This document shows, one piece after another, positions 47,598-56,700 of a stretch of DNA of 64,000 bases. The notes below the pieces were generated by a model. It saw nothing but the letters and a program-made list of their open reading frames with translations. It ran no database searches and had not been told where the DNA came from. The translations under genes were made by a program, and so were the position numbers. How positions within the stretch are numbered: the first letter of the stretch is position 1; each line of letters begins with the position of its first letter. The stretch comes from Paractinoplanes tereljensis (GTDB lineage Bacteria > Actinomycetota > Actinomycetes > Mycobacteriales > Micromonosporaceae): positions 1 through 64,000 of the forward strand of contig NZ_BOMY01000048.1 in NCBI RefSeq assembly GCF_016862435.1, written 5' to 3'.

Positions 47598-48959
47598 GTG
47601 CTGCTCACCGTGACGACCACTCGCCCGCCCGCCACCGATCTCGGTTATCTGCTGGTCAAGCACCCCGGCAAGGTCCACACCTTCGACGTGCCCACCGGCA
47701 CGGCGTACGTGCTGTACCCCGAGGCGACCGAGGATCGGTGCACGGCGGCGCTGTTGCTGGACGTGGACCCGGCCCGGTTGCGCGCTCAGCGGGAGTCGTT
47801 CGAACTCGGCGCGTACGTCAACGACCGCCCGTACGCCGCCTCCAGCCTGCTCGCCGGAGCCCTGGCCAAGGTGTTCCGCAGTGCCCTGCGCGGCGCCTCC
47901 AAGGACCGCCCGGAGCTGGCCGCCGAGGCCCTTCCGCTGGAGATCCGGGTGCCGGTGCTGCGCGGCACCGCCGAGCTGGCCGGCCGCCTGTTCGGGCCGC
48001 TCGGCTGGCAGGTGACCGCCGCGCCGATCCCGTTCGAGCCGGAGATCGGCGGCGACAGCCACTACGTCGACCTGCGCCTGGCCGGCACCGTCCGGCTGGC
48101 CGACGCGCTCAACCACCTCTACGTCCTGCTGCCGGTGCTCGACGACGCCAAGCACTACTGGGTGGCGCCCGACGAGATCGAGAAGCTGCTGCGCTCGGGC
48201 GAGGGCTGGCTGGGCGGGCACCCGGAGAAGGTGCTGATCGCCCGTCGCTACCTGGCCCACCGCCGGCAGCTGGCCGAGTCGGCCCTGTCCCGGCTGGAGG
48301 CCGACTCCCCTTTGGTGGAAGAGGAGGCCGAACTGCCGGTCGCCCGCAAGGTCTCGCTGGCCGAACAGCGCCGCGACGCGGTGCTGGCCGCCCTCGCCGA
48401 GGCCGACGCGGCCCGGGTGCTCGACCTCGGCTGCGGCGGCGGCGCGCTGCTCGCCGCTCTGGTCAAGGACCGCCGGTTCACCGAGATCGTCGGCACCGAC
48501 GTCTCCTCCCGGGCGCTCGACCAGGCCGCCCGCCGGCTGCACCTGGACCGGCTCCCTTCACTTCAGCGCGACCGGATCAAGGTCTGGCAGTCCGCGCTGA
48601 CCTACCGCGACGACCGGCTGCGTGGGTACGACGCGGCCGTGCTGATGGAGGTGATCGAGCATGTCGACCTGCCCCGGCTGCCGGCCCTGGAGGCGAGCGT
48701 GTTCGGCCATGCCCATCCGCGCACGGTCATCGTGACCACGCCGAACGCCGAATACAACGTCCACTACGAGGGCCTGACCGGGATGCGTCACTCGGACCAC
48801 CGCTTCGAGTGGACCCGAGCCGAGTTCCAGGCCTGGTGTGCCCGAACCGCCGAAAACCACGGCTACCAGGTCTCGTTCCGGCCGGTCGGCGACGACCACG
48901 AGACCACCGGCGCACCGACCCAGCTCGCGATCTTCACGACCACGGAGGTGACCTCATGA
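47598..48959 (+). CDS. hen1: 3'-terminal RNA ribose 2'-O-methyltransferase Hen1
   Basis: 453 residues, GTG start. The N-terminal domain (about 1-240) is the bacterial Hen1 regulatory part. The C-terminal methyltransferase has SAM motif I RVLDLGCGGGALLAAL and the Mn-binding EVIEHVD followed by a downstream His region (FGHAHPRTVIVTTPNAEYN). It methylates the 2'-OH at the broken 3' end before Pnkp seals, protecting repaired RNA from renewed cleavage. It overlaps pnkp by ATGA, the standard hen1-pnkp cassette. Confidence 0.95.
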   Translation: MLLTVTTTRPPATDLGYLLVKHPGKVHTFDVPTGTAYVLYPEATEDRCTAALLLDVDPARLRAQRESFELGAYVNDRPYAASSLLAGALAKVFRSALRGASKDRPELAAEALPLEIRVPVLRGTAELAGRLFGPLGWQVTAAPIPFEPEIGGDSHYVDLRLAGTVRLADALNHLYVLLPVLDDAKHYWVAPDEIEKLLRSGEGWLGGHPEKVLIARRYLAHRRQLAESALSRLEADSPLVEEEAELPVARKVSLAEQRRDAVLAALAEADAARVLDLGCGGGALLAALVKDRRFTEIVGTDVSSRALDQAARRLHLDRLPSLQRDRIKVWQSALTYRDDRLRGYDAAVLMEVIEHVDLPRLPALEASVFGHAHPRTVIVTTPNAEYNVHYEGLTGMRHSDHRFEWTRAEFQAWCARTAENHGYQVSFRPVGDDHETTGAPTQLAIFTTTEVTS

Positions 48960-51430
48960 TCGACGTCCCGGAGCTCGCGCTCGTCGCGCTGGTCGGCATC
49001 TCCGGATCCGGCAAGTCGACGTTCGCCCGCACCCACTTCAAGCCCACCCAGGTGCTCTCCTCCGACTACTTCCGGGGGCTGGTCGCCGACGACGAGAACG
49101 ACCAGTCCGCTTCGGCCGACGCGTTCGACGTGCTGCACTACGTGGCCGGCAAGCGCCTCGCGGCCGGCCGGCTCACCGTGGTCGACGCCACCAACCTCCA
49201 GTCACACGCCCGGGCCGGGCTGGTCAAGGTCGCCCGGGAGCACGACGTGCTCCCGGTCGCGATCGTCCTCGACGTGCCCGAGTCGCTGGCCTGGGAGCGC
49301 ACGCAGGGCCGCGCCGACCGCACGTTCGGTCGCCAGGTCCTAACCCGGATGCACCGTGACCTGCGGCGCTCGCTCGGGTCGCTGGCCCGGGAGGGCTTCC
49401 GCAAGGTGCACGTGCTGCGCGGCACCGACGAGATCGCCGGCGCCGAGATCCGCTACGAGAAGCTGTTCAACGACAAGCGCGACCTGACCGGCCCGTTCGA
49501 CATCATCGGGGACGTGCACGGCTGCCATGCCGAGCTGGTGGCCCTGCTCGGCAAGCTGGGCTACGACGTGACCCGGCCGGACGTCGCGCACCCGGAGGGC
49601 CGCACCGCGGTCTTCGTGGGTGACCTGGTCGACCGCGGGCCCGACTCGCCGGGCGTGCTGCGCCTGGTGATGGCCATGGTCGCGGCCGGCACCGCGATCT
49701 GCGTGCCCGGCAACCACGAACAGAAGCTGGCCCGCAAGCTGGGCGGCCGCCAGGTGCAGCTCACCCACGGCCTGCCGGAGACGCTCGAGCAGCTCGCGGC
49801 GGAACCGCCGGAGTTCGTCGCCGAGGTCAAGACCTTCATCGAAGGGCTGGTCAGCCACTACGTGCTGGACGGCGGCAAGCTGGTGGTCGCGCACGCCGGC
49901 CTCAAGGAGGCCTACCAGGGGCGGGCCTCCGGCCGGGTGCGCAGCTTCGCGCTCTACGGCGAGACCACCGGCGAGACCGACGAGTACGGCCTGCCGGTCC
50001 GCTACCCGTGGGCCCGCGACTACCGGGGTTCGGCCGCGGTCGTCTACGGCCACGTGCCCACCACCCGCCCGGAGTGGATCAACAACACCATCTGCCTGGA
50101 CACCGGCTGCGTCTTCGGCGGTTCGCTGACCGCCCTGCGCTGGCCGACCCGGGAGCTGGTGTCGGTGCCGGCCGCCCGGGAGTACTACGCCCCGGTGCGA
50201 CCGCTCGCCGCCTTGGAAGAAAAGCCGGCCGAGGGCCTGGATCTCGCGGACGTCACCGGCCGCCGGCACATCGACTACGGGTACGGCCGGGTGACCGTCG
50301 ACGCCGAGAACGCGGCCGCCGCCCTGGAGGTGATGAGCCGGTTCGCGCTCGACCCGGCCACCCTCGTCTGGCTGCCGCCGACCATGGCACCCTGCTCGAC
50401 CTCGACCCTCGACGGCTACCTGGAGCACCCGTCGACGGCCTTCGCCGACCTGCGCGCGGCCGGGGTCGGCAAGGTCGTGTGCGAGGAGAAACACATGGGC
50501 TCCCGAGCGGTGGTCCGGGTGTCGCGCACCGGGGACGGCGACGCGATCTGGACCCGAACCGGCCGGCCGTTCTTCGGTCCGGCCCTCGACGGGCCGCTGC
50601 TCGACCGGGTTCGGGCCGCGGCCGCCGGCCTCTTCGCCGACCTCGACACCGACTGGCTGCTGCTCGACTGCGAGCTTCTCCCCTGGTCGGCGAAGGCGGG
50701 CGGGCTGATCCGGGAGCACTACGCCGGAGTGGGCGCGGCCGGGCGGCATGCCCTGCCGGCCGCGCTGGCCGTGCTCGACCAGGTCGCGGCCCGCGGGCTG
50801 GACGTGGCCGGGCTGCGTGACCGGATCGAGCTGCGCTCGGCCGAGATCGACGGCTACTCGGCGGCCTACCGGGCCTACGTGCGGCCCACCGACGGTCTCA
50901 CCGGCGTCACGCTCGCCCCCTTCGCCGTACTGGCCGGGGCCGGTGTCTCGTACGCCCGCAAGGACCATGGGTGGCACCTGGCGCAGGCGGACCGCCTGGT
51001 TGCGGCCGATCCGGAGATCTTCACACCCACCCGGCGGAAGATCGTCGATCTCGGTGATGCGTCGGCCGAGGCCGACGCCACCGACTGGTGGCTCTCTCTC
51101 ACCGCGGCGGGCGGCGAGGGCATGGTCATCAAGCCGTACGGCGGACCGGCGGTCACCGACACGAAGGGCCGGCTCGCCCAGCCCGGGGTGAAGTGCCGTG
51201 GCCGGGAGTACCTGCGGATCATCTACGGTCCCGAGTACACCCGGCCGGAACAGCTCGACCGGCTCCGCCGGCGAAACCTGGGCCGCAAGCGCAACCTCGC
51301 GCTGCGCGAGCACGGCCTGGGGCTGGCCGCGCTGGACCGGCTGGCCGAGGGCGCACCGGTGTGGCGGGTCCACGAGTTGGTCTTCGCGATCCTGGCCGCC
51401 GAGTCGGAGCCGGTCGACCCGCGCCTCTGA
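48956..51430 (+). CDS. pnkp: Polynucleotide kinase-phosphatase-ligase Pnkp
   Basis: 824 residues, three catalytic modules. The N-terminal 5' kinase has P-loop GISGSGKST (Gly14-Thr22). The central 2',3' phosphatase is a calcineurin-type module with GDVHGC (Asp186, His188), GDLVDRG and PGNHE. The C-terminal ligase/adenylyltransferase has nucleophile Lys512 in CEEKHMGSR. It repairs RNA ends made by ribotoxins, together with Hen1. Length and module order match known bacterial Pnkp. A longer upstream frame inside hen1 is rejected. Confidence 0.96.
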   Translation: MIDVPELALVALVGISGSGKSTFARTHFKPTQVLSSDYFRGLVADDENDQSASADAFDVLHYVAGKRLAAGRLTVVDATNLQSHARAGLVKVAREHDVLPVAIVLDVPESLAWERTQGRADRTFGRQVLTRMHRDLRRSLGSLAREGFRKVHVLRGTDEIAGAEIRYEKLFNDKRDLTGPFDIIGDVHGCHAELVALLGKLGYDVTRPDVAHPEGRTAVFVGDLVDRGPDSPGVLRLVMAMVAAGTAICVPGNHEQKLARKLGGRQVQLTHGLPETLEQLAAEPPEFVAEVKTFIEGLVSHYVLDGGKLVVAHAGLKEAYQGRASGRVRSFALYGETTGETDEYGLPVRYPWARDYRGSAAVVYGHVPTTRPEWINNTICLDTGCVFGGSLTALRWPTRELVSVPAAREYYAPVRPLAALEEKPAEGLDLADVTGRRHIDYGYGRVTVDAENAAAALEVMSRFALDPATLVWLPPTMAPCSTSTLDGYLEHPSTAFADLRAAGVGKVVCEEKHMGSRAVVRVSRTGDGDAIWTRTGRPFFGPALDGPLLDRVRAAAAGLFADLDTDWLLLDCELLPWSAKAGGLIREHYAGVGAAGRHALPAALAVLDQVAARGLDVAGLRDRIELRSAEIDGYSAAYRAYVRPTDGLTGVTLAPFAVLAGAGVSYARKDHGWHLAQADRLVAADPEIFTPTRRKIVDLGDASAEADATDWWLSLTAAGGEGMVIKPYGGPAVTDTKGRLAQPGVKCRGREYLRIIYGPEYTRPEQLDRLRRRNLGRKRNLALREHGLGLAALDRLAEGAPVWRVHELVFAILAAESEPVDPRL

Positions 51431-51454
51431 AAGGTTTTCCACAGGAGCTGTACA

Positions 51455-51481
51455 GGTACCGGCTACCCGCCTGCCGGTACC
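51455..51481. repeat. Inverted repeat before the DedA gene
   Basis: GGTACCGG (51455-51462) and CCGGTACC (51474-51481) form a perfect 8-base stem. TACCCT (51478-51483) overlaps the right arm and ends 8 bases before the GTG at 51492, so the repeat may cover the promoter or end the pnkp transcript. Confidence 0.45.
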
Positions 51482-51491
51482 CTGGCTCCTC

Positions 51492-52313
51492 GTGGACATC
51501 CATGCGCTCAGCGAGCAGCTCGCGCTCAACCCGTTGAGTCCGAAAGATCTGATTCATACCTTCGGACTCATCGGTGTCATTGCGATCATGTTTGCGGAAA
51601 CCGGACTGCTGGTCGGTTTCTTCTTCCCCGGCGACTCGCTGCTGTTCCTGGCCGGCGTGGCGTCCTCACCGGTGGCCGACTCGATCTTCGGCGAGAACAC
51701 CCAGATCTCGTTCGTGGGTCTGCTGATCGGCGCGCCCATCGCCGCGATCATCGGCGCCCAGCTGGGCCACTGGCTCGGCGCGCGCTACGGCCGGCGGATG
51801 TTCGAGAAACCCGACTCCAAGCTCTTCAAGCGGGAGTACGTCGAGAAGGCCGAGTACTACTTCGAGAAGTTCGGCCCGGCCAAGGCAGTCGTGCTGGCCC
51901 GTTTCATCCCGATCGTGCGCACGTTCCTCAACCCGGTGGCCGGCACCCTCGGCATGCCGGCCCGAAAGTTCTTCGTGTGGAACGTGGTCGGCGCGGTCCT
52001 CTGGACCGACGGCATCCTGATCCTCGGGCACGCGCTGGCTCAGCAGATCTACGACGCCATCGGCGACAAGATCGACCACTACATCCTGCCGGTGGTCGCG
52101 GTCATCATCCTGATCTCGATCCTGCCGATCCTGATCGAGATGATCCGCGAGCGGAAGCACAAGAAGCAGGGTGGCGGCCCCGGCTCGACCTCGCCGGAAC
52201 CGTCGCAGGCGATCGGCGTGGTGGCGGCGGCCAGCATCGCCGGCCTGGTCGACGCGGTCCGCGACGACGAGGACGAGGAGCCGCGCACCCCGCGGTCACA
52301 CCGCAAGCACTGA
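51492..52313 (+). CDS. DedA/SNARE-associated family membrane protein
   Basis: 273 residues from GTG 51492. Five or six membrane helices. The DedA signature is seen in FFFPGDSLLFLAGVA and in VLARFIPIVRTFLNPVAGTLGMPARKFFVWNVVGA. Members translocate phospholipids such as undecaprenyl phosphate or phosphatidylethanolamine. The C-terminus is a charged cytoplasmic tail ending EEPRTPRSHRKH. It stands alone, followed by a strong terminator. Confidence 0.92.
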   Translation: MDIHALSEQLALNPLSPKDLIHTFGLIGVIAIMFAETGLLVGFFFPGDSLLFLAGVASSPVADSIFGENTQISFVGLLIGAPIAAIIGAQLGHWLGARYGRRMFEKPDSKLFKREYVEKAEYYFEKFGPAKAVVLARFIPIVRTFLNPVAGTLGMPARKFFVWNVVGAVLWTDGILILGHALAQQIYDAIGDKIDHYILPVVAVIILISILPILIEMIRERKHKKQGGGPGSTSPEPSQAIGVVAAASIAGLVDAVRDDEDEEPRTPRSHRKH

Positions 52314-52325
52314 TCGGAACAACCG

Positions 52326-52354
52326 AAAGGCCGGCCCGAGTGGGCCGGCCTTTT
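52326..52354. terminator. Bidirectional intrinsic terminator
   Basis: AAAGGCCGGCCC-GAGT-GGGCCGGCCTTTT between the convergent DedA and class II aldolase genes; perfect stem with A and T tails. Confidence 0.9.
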
Positions 52355-52383
52355 CGATTTCTGGGACGTGCTGCACGGACTTG

Positions 52384-53058
52384 CTAGACGGAAACCGCGG
52401 CGGAGCCGGACAGGCGGTCCAGGAACTCCTCGGGGCAGTCGCGCAGGTTTTCCAGCCGGCCGGCCGCGAGAGCGCGGTAGGTCAGCTGGGCAGCCTCTTC
52501 AAGATTGCGGGCCCGCTTGTGGGCCAGCTCGACAGAGTCGCCCATCACCACGCAGCCGTGGTGGCTGAGCACCAGGCAGTCAGTGCCGTCGGCGGCCATC
52601 GCCGCGGTCAGCGCCGCGATCTCGGGACCACCCGGCAGTCGGAACGGCACCGTCGAGACCCGCCTCAGGTAGTAGGCGTGATCGGTGGTGACGATGCGGA
52701 TGTGCTCACCCAGCGCGTCAAGCAGCAGCGCGGTCTGCGGGTGCAGATGCACGACGGCATTGACGTCCGGGCGTGCCCGATAAAGCGCCAGGTGCAGCGC
52801 CAACTCGCTGGTCGGCTCGATGCGCGGCGTCGGCAGGTCGCCGATCGTCGCGCGTGCGCCGTCCTCGACCCGCACTGCCGCAAAACTGCTGCGACTCAGC
52901 CGGTCGAGCCAGACACCGCTGGCGGTCACCCAGATGGCGTCCTCGTCGGGAATCCGTGCGGACACGTTGCCGCCCGAGCCGACGACAAGGCCGGCTTGGA
53001 CCACGTCGTAGCCCACATGCGCGAGTTGGTCGCGCAGGTCACCCGGAACGTAGTTCAC
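52384..53058 (-). CDS. Class II aldolase/adducin family protein (fuculose-phosphate aldolase-like)
   Basis: 224 residues. Zn aldolase fold: GLVVGSGGNVSARIPDEDAIWVTASG, the Zn ligands in VVHLHPQTALLL and LVLSHHGCVVMG, and a catalytic Glu region before them (PTSELALHLALY). It would cleave or make a sugar phosphate such as L-fuculose or L-ribulose phosphate. GTG start at 53058 with AGGAG 7 bases upstream. No sugar pathway genes adjacent, so the substrate is unknown. Confidence 0.9.
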   Translation of the reverse strand: MNYVPGDLRDQLAHVGYDVVQAGLVVGSGGNVSARIPDEDAIWVTASGVWLDRLSRSSFAAVRVEDGARATIGDLPTPRIEPTSELALHLALYRARPDVNAVVHLHPQTALLLDALGEHIRIVTTDHAYYLRRVSTVPFRLPGGPEIAALTAAMAADGTDCLVLSHHGCVVMGDSVELAHKRARNLEEAAQLTYRALAAGRLENLRDCPEEFLDRLSGSAAVSV

Positions 53059-53157
53059 CCATTACTCCTCGGGTCCGGGGGGTGGACTGGAGGGAGGGGA
53101 CTTCAGCCTGGCGCCACGCCCCCATGACGGTGACGCCAGGCGTTTCCGCCTTGCTGC

Positions 53158-53535
53158 TTAGCGGGCCTTCTTGGTCGCCCGCTTACGCGGCGGCGTCAGA
53201 AGGTCAGCGATGGTCGCGATGGCGCTCGGCACCAGCCGGTAGTACGCCCACACGCCCCGCTTCTCGCGCTCGAGGAGGCCGGCCTCCGTAAGGATCCGCA
53301 GATGGTGGCTCACGGTCGGCTGCGAAAGGCCCAGGGGGGCCGTCAGGTCGCAGACGCACGCCTCGCCGTCCGTTGCGGACTGGATGAGGCTCAGCAGCCG
53401 CAGCCGGGCCGGGTCGGCGAGTGCCTTCAGCACTCCCGCGAGCCGCTCGGCGTCGGCACGTTCAATTGGCTCGCCGGCAAGCGGCGAGATCTGAGGCATT
53501 GTCATTTCCGCCAACGCAGTTCCCACGATCTCCAT
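53158..53535 (-). CDS. ArsR/SmtB-family metalloregulator
   Basis: 125 residues. The winged HTH is ALADPARLRLLSLIQSATDG, then EACVCDLTAPLGLSQPTVSHHLRILTEAGLL. The CVCDL motif in helix alpha3 matches the As(III)/metal site of ArsR-type sensors. The C-terminus is Lys/Arg-rich. No arsenic gene lies nearby, so it may act in trans or only on itself. The start is uncertain among several close ATG codons. Confidence 0.9.
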   Translation of the reverse strand: MEIVGTALAEMTMPQISPLAGEPIERADAERLAGVLKALADPARLRLLSLIQSATDGEACVCDLTAPLGLSQPTVSHHLRILTEAGLLEREKRGVWAYYRLVPSAIATIADLLTPPRKRATKKAR

Positions 53536-53592
53536 CCTTCCACCAACTGCATCGATTCTCCTGCATGTGCGCAGGAACGAACCGGCTAACTT

Positions 53593-53988
53593 TCAGGCCG
53601 TAAGGCCGATATCGATCACCTTCTCGGTTGATCGCCGGACGTCTGACATCCCGCCCTTGCGATCGACCCTTTCTGGCGCACCGACTTCGGTCTCTGCCTC
53701 CTGCAACGCCTCAGCCGCCGTCTGGTCGCTGCCCGTGCGTGTCGGGCTCTCGATCCCCGCCCCCAGGGTGAGGAGCCCCACATTGTCAATTCGTCGATCT
53801 GTTTCGGGTCGCTGATCCGTACTTGTTGAGGCGGATACCCACCTCGTTGTTGCCATCTCGCCACGCTGCGCGATCTCTCGGCCGAGGCGGCTCGGCGCGA
53901 GAACTACACGACCCGATGAAAGCACGGCACCACGCTCCGCGACGGACAATTCAGTGATGAATTTACGCAGGTCGTGGCGTGCTTCCAT
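53593..53988 (-). CDS. Hypothetical protein
   Basis: 131 residues from ATG 53988, not recognised. The N-terminal helix pattern ARHDLRKFITELSVAERGAVLSSG suggests a small DNA- or protein-binding domain; the rest is Thr/Glu/Arg-rich and probably disordered. TACGCT ends 6 bases before the ATG, supporting this start over 54066. The stretch looks less GC-rich than its neighbours. Moderately likely to be real. Confidence 0.5.
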   Translation of the reverse strand: MEARHDLRKFITELSVAERGAVLSSGRVVLAPSRLGREIAQRGEMATTRWVSASTSTDQRPETDRRIDNVGLLTLGAGIESPTRTGSDQTAAEALQEAETEVGAPERVDRKGGMSDVRRSTEKVIDIGLTA

Positions 53989-54369
53989 GCATCGAGCGTA
54001 CTGGCTGGAACGAAACTCGTACCTTTCGCCCCGGCGGGGCGGAAGGGAACTATTGACGCACAGCATTGGGCCGATCTGAAAATAAACTTAACAGTTACCC
54101 TGGTCCCTTTCGCCCCATCCCAGACGCATCGACGCAGCTCAAAGCGCCTATGTCCACCGTCACATGACCAGGGGCCAACAGATCACCCGGTCGTGGCGCT
54201 GGGAAGGTCCTGTGAATCGCGCGAACGGACGTTTACCCATCCAGCGAAAAACACCCTCCGACCGGCTGGCGAACAACCATCCGGACAGCCGATAGAGGGA
54301 CAACTCCGAAGGACAAAGCTACCCGTTCGGGTGACGCACGGCGGTCGATACGAGACACCCCGTGACCTG
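53989..54369. other. AT-richer intergenic stretch with repeated 11-mers
   Basis: 381 bases without a convincing gene. CCTTTCGCCCC occurs at 54022-54032 and 54106-54116, and its complement with one change (GGGGCGGAAGG) at 54036-54046, so the first two form a stem or a dyad operator. An AT-rich run (54075-54095) lies between. It precedes the leftward gene starting at 53988. The remaining sequence up to the proline-rich gene shows nothing recognisable. Confidence 0.45.
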
Positions 54370-56649
54370 TTACTCCACCGGGCGGGCCCAGTAGTCGTCG
54401 TCGCTCTTCGTAGCTCCCGAGGACTTTTCACGCCCGCCGGACTCCGCCACCGTCGACTCCGGAGCGCCGTCCGCCCCCTCCGCAGGTGAGCCGGCCCCCG
54501 TCGCGGCAGCAACATCACCGGCCGACGCCGAGCCCGACGACACCTCGAAAGAGGTACCTGAATCGCTCGAAGCCGAGGAACTACCCTCTCGCGAGTCAGA
54601 CGCCGCAGACCCTTGGGCCGCCGCGCTCTGAGCCGCGGCGTCTTGGGCCGCCGAGCCTTGGGCTGCCGCGCCCTGAGCCACCGCGCCTTGGGCAGCCGGG
54701 CTTTGGGCAGCTGGGCTTTGGGCAGCCGGGCTTTGGGCTGCGCCCGCAGGGCCTGGGTCCGTCGTGCTTTGAGCCGCATGGCCTTGAGCCGCCACCAGGC
54801 CCTGAGACGCCGCGTCTACCCCCGAGCCATCCTGGGATGGACCTTGGGGCGCCGCGGGCGCCTGAGGGGCCGCCGGCGGCCCCCACAGTGCCGCCTGGTT
54901 GGGATCAGGCGGCGTTACCGCCGGGTAGCCAGGCCCTGCCGGATAAGCCGGGCCATAGGCGGCCGGCTGGCCCGGGTAGGGCGGGAAGCCGGGCACCGGC
55001 TGGCCCGGATACGGCGAAGCCCACGGCCCGGGCTGGCCGGGATAGGGCGGAAGGCCCGGCCCCGGCTGTCCGGCGTAGGGCGACATGCCCGGCCCCGGCT
55101 GACCGGGATAGGGCTGACCGGGGTAGGGCTGACCACCAGGCTGACCCGGGTAAGGCGGGCCGCCGGGCTGCCCTGGGAAGGGCTGGCCGCCAGGCTGACC
55201 TGGGAAGGGCTGGCCGCCAGGCTGACCTGGGTAAGGCGAGCCGCCGGGCTGGCCGGCGAAGGGCGCGGGCTGGCCGGGATAGGGCGGAAGGCCTGGCGCG
55301 GGCTGGCCGGGCCAGCCCTGCGGCGCGGAGGGATCGGCATAGCCGGCCGGCAACGGCGGAACTGCCCCCATCGCGGGCGGAGCCGAGGCTGGGCCGTAGT
55401 CAGGGCCGGCAGGCGCAGCCGGGAACGCCCCGGTCGCAGGCGGCCCGTAGTCAGAACCGGCAGGCCCCGTCGGGGCCGGGCCGCGGTCGGGGTCGGCAGG
55501 TGCCGGCGGGAGCGCGCCCGTCGCAGACGGCGGCCCGTAATCGGAACCGGCAGGCCCCGCCGGGAACGCACCCGTCGCAGACGGCGGGCCGTACCCCGGT
55601 CCTGGCGGCAACGCTGGGAAGGCGCCCGTCGCGGGCGGCGCGGACGCGGGCCCGTAGCCCTGAGCGGATGCCGGCCCGTAGCCCTGCGAGGGTGGCGGCC
55701 CGTACCCCTGGCCAGGCGCTGGCGCATAGCCCGGACCGGGAGCCGGGGCGTAACCCTGGCCGGGCTGCAGGGCGTAACCCTGGCCGGGCGGCGGGCCGTA
55801 ACCCTGGCCGGGCGGCGGGGCGAAGCCCTGGCCGGGAGGCAGGAACGGGGCTGGGCCGAAGCCGCCCGGGGCGGGCGGGGCGGAGGCCGGGCCGTACCAA
55901 CCGACGGCCGGTGGGGCCGAGGCCGGACCGTAGGCACCCAGCGCCGGCGGAGCGGACGCCGGGCCGAAGGCCGGCGGGGCCGAAGCGGGGCCGAAACCCT
56001 GCGGGCCGTAGCCCGCCGGGCCGGGATAGGGGGCGCCGTACTGCGGGAAGGCGGCGGGAGCCGGCTCGGCCGCCGCGGCGCGGCGGAAGAAGACCTTCGG
56101 TGCGGCCAGGATCAGGATCGCCACCAGGAGGTACGCGAGGACCTGCGCCGCCGAGACCGAGATGTTCACGCCGAGCCAGCCGCTCGGGTACGAGTCGGTC
56201 AGCTGCTGGCCGACCGACGTGGGTGCCGCGTCGCCGCCGCGCTGGGCGCCGACCGTGATCAGGCTGCCCAGGCCGGCGAGTGCGCCGAGGCCGCAGACCA
56301 CGAGCGTGGCGGTGCGGGCCATGTTGCTGCCTCGGCGCAACGCGAGGCCGAGCACCACGAACAGCGCGAACACGATCACCGCCAGCGCCAGGGCGACGGC
56401 CGCGCCGAGCCACACCACCGCGACGTACGTGTCGGGGTCGACGCTGCTGCGGAACACCTGCATCGCGCCGTCGGCCGCGTCGCGGAACCGGCTGATCGTT
56501 CCGGGCACCACCGCCATGGTCACGATGGCGTAGATCAGCCCCACTCCGGCCATCACCCAGAGCAGCAGGGCGGCGGCGGACACCACCGGCGGGCGCCCCT
56601 CGGGTGCGGGCGGCGCTACGGCAGGCGGTAGCAGAGTTGGGTACGACAT
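54370..56649 (-). CDS. Four-helix membrane protein with long Pro/Gly/Ala-repeat C-terminal tail
   Basis: 759 residues. After a Pro-rich start, four membrane helices (about 22-48, 75-105, 112-135 and 165-190) form the conserved part. Residues from about 200 on are low-complexity: GFGPASAPPA, PGQGYGPPPG and GQPYPGQPGG repeats, then AAQSPAAQ repeats and a Ser/Glu-rich end. The tail begins just after a basic FFRRAAA, so it is likely cytoplasmic. The gene just upstream on the same strand has the same layout in short form. No function known; a scaffolding or cell-envelope role is a guess. Confidence 0.75.
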   Translation of the reverse strand: MSYPTLLPPAVAPPAPEGRPPVVSAAALLLWVMAGVGLIYAIVTMAVVPGTISRFRDAADGAMQVFRSSVDPDTYVAVVWLGAAVALALAVIVFALFVVLGLALRRGSNMARTATLVVCGLGALAGLGSLITVGAQRGGDAAPTSVGQQLTDSYPSGWLGVNISVSAAQVLAYLLVAILILAAPKVFFRRAAAAEPAPAAFPQYGAPYPGPAGYGPQGFGPASAPPAFGPASAPPALGAYGPASAPPAVGWYGPASAPPAPGGFGPAPFLPPGQGFAPPPGQGYGPPPGQGYALQPGQGYAPAPGPGYAPAPGQGYGPPPSQGYGPASAQGYGPASAPPATGAFPALPPGPGYGPPSATGAFPAGPAGSDYGPPSATGALPPAPADPDRGPAPTGPAGSDYGPPATGAFPAAPAGPDYGPASAPPAMGAVPPLPAGYADPSAPQGWPGQPAPGLPPYPGQPAPFAGQPGGSPYPGQPGGQPFPGQPGGQPFPGQPGGPPYPGQPGGQPYPGQPYPGQPGPGMSPYAGQPGPGLPPYPGQPGPWASPYPGQPVPGFPPYPGQPAAYGPAYPAGPGYPAVTPPDPNQAALWGPPAAPQAPAAPQGPSQDGSGVDAASQGLVAAQGHAAQSTTDPGPAGAAQSPAAQSPAAQSPAAQGAVAQGAAAQGSAAQDAAAQSAAAQGSAASDSREGSSSASSDSGTSFEVSSGSASAGDVAAATGAGSPAEGADGAPESTVAESGGREKSSGATKSDDDYWARPVE

Positions 56650-56700
56650 CGACGACTCCCCACGGTGATCCGTTGGCCCGAACCTACCGTGCGGGCCGGA

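Noticed and set aside
47738..51430. 1230-codon frame beginning inside hen1
   Set aside because: The first 400 codons are the +1 shadow of hen1; Pnkp homology starts exactly at the ATGA overlap at 48956.
54486..56631. Long plus-strand frames opposite the proline-rich membrane protein
   Set aside because: Arg/Pro/Gly-only composition from the complement of Pro/Gly repeats; no start signals.
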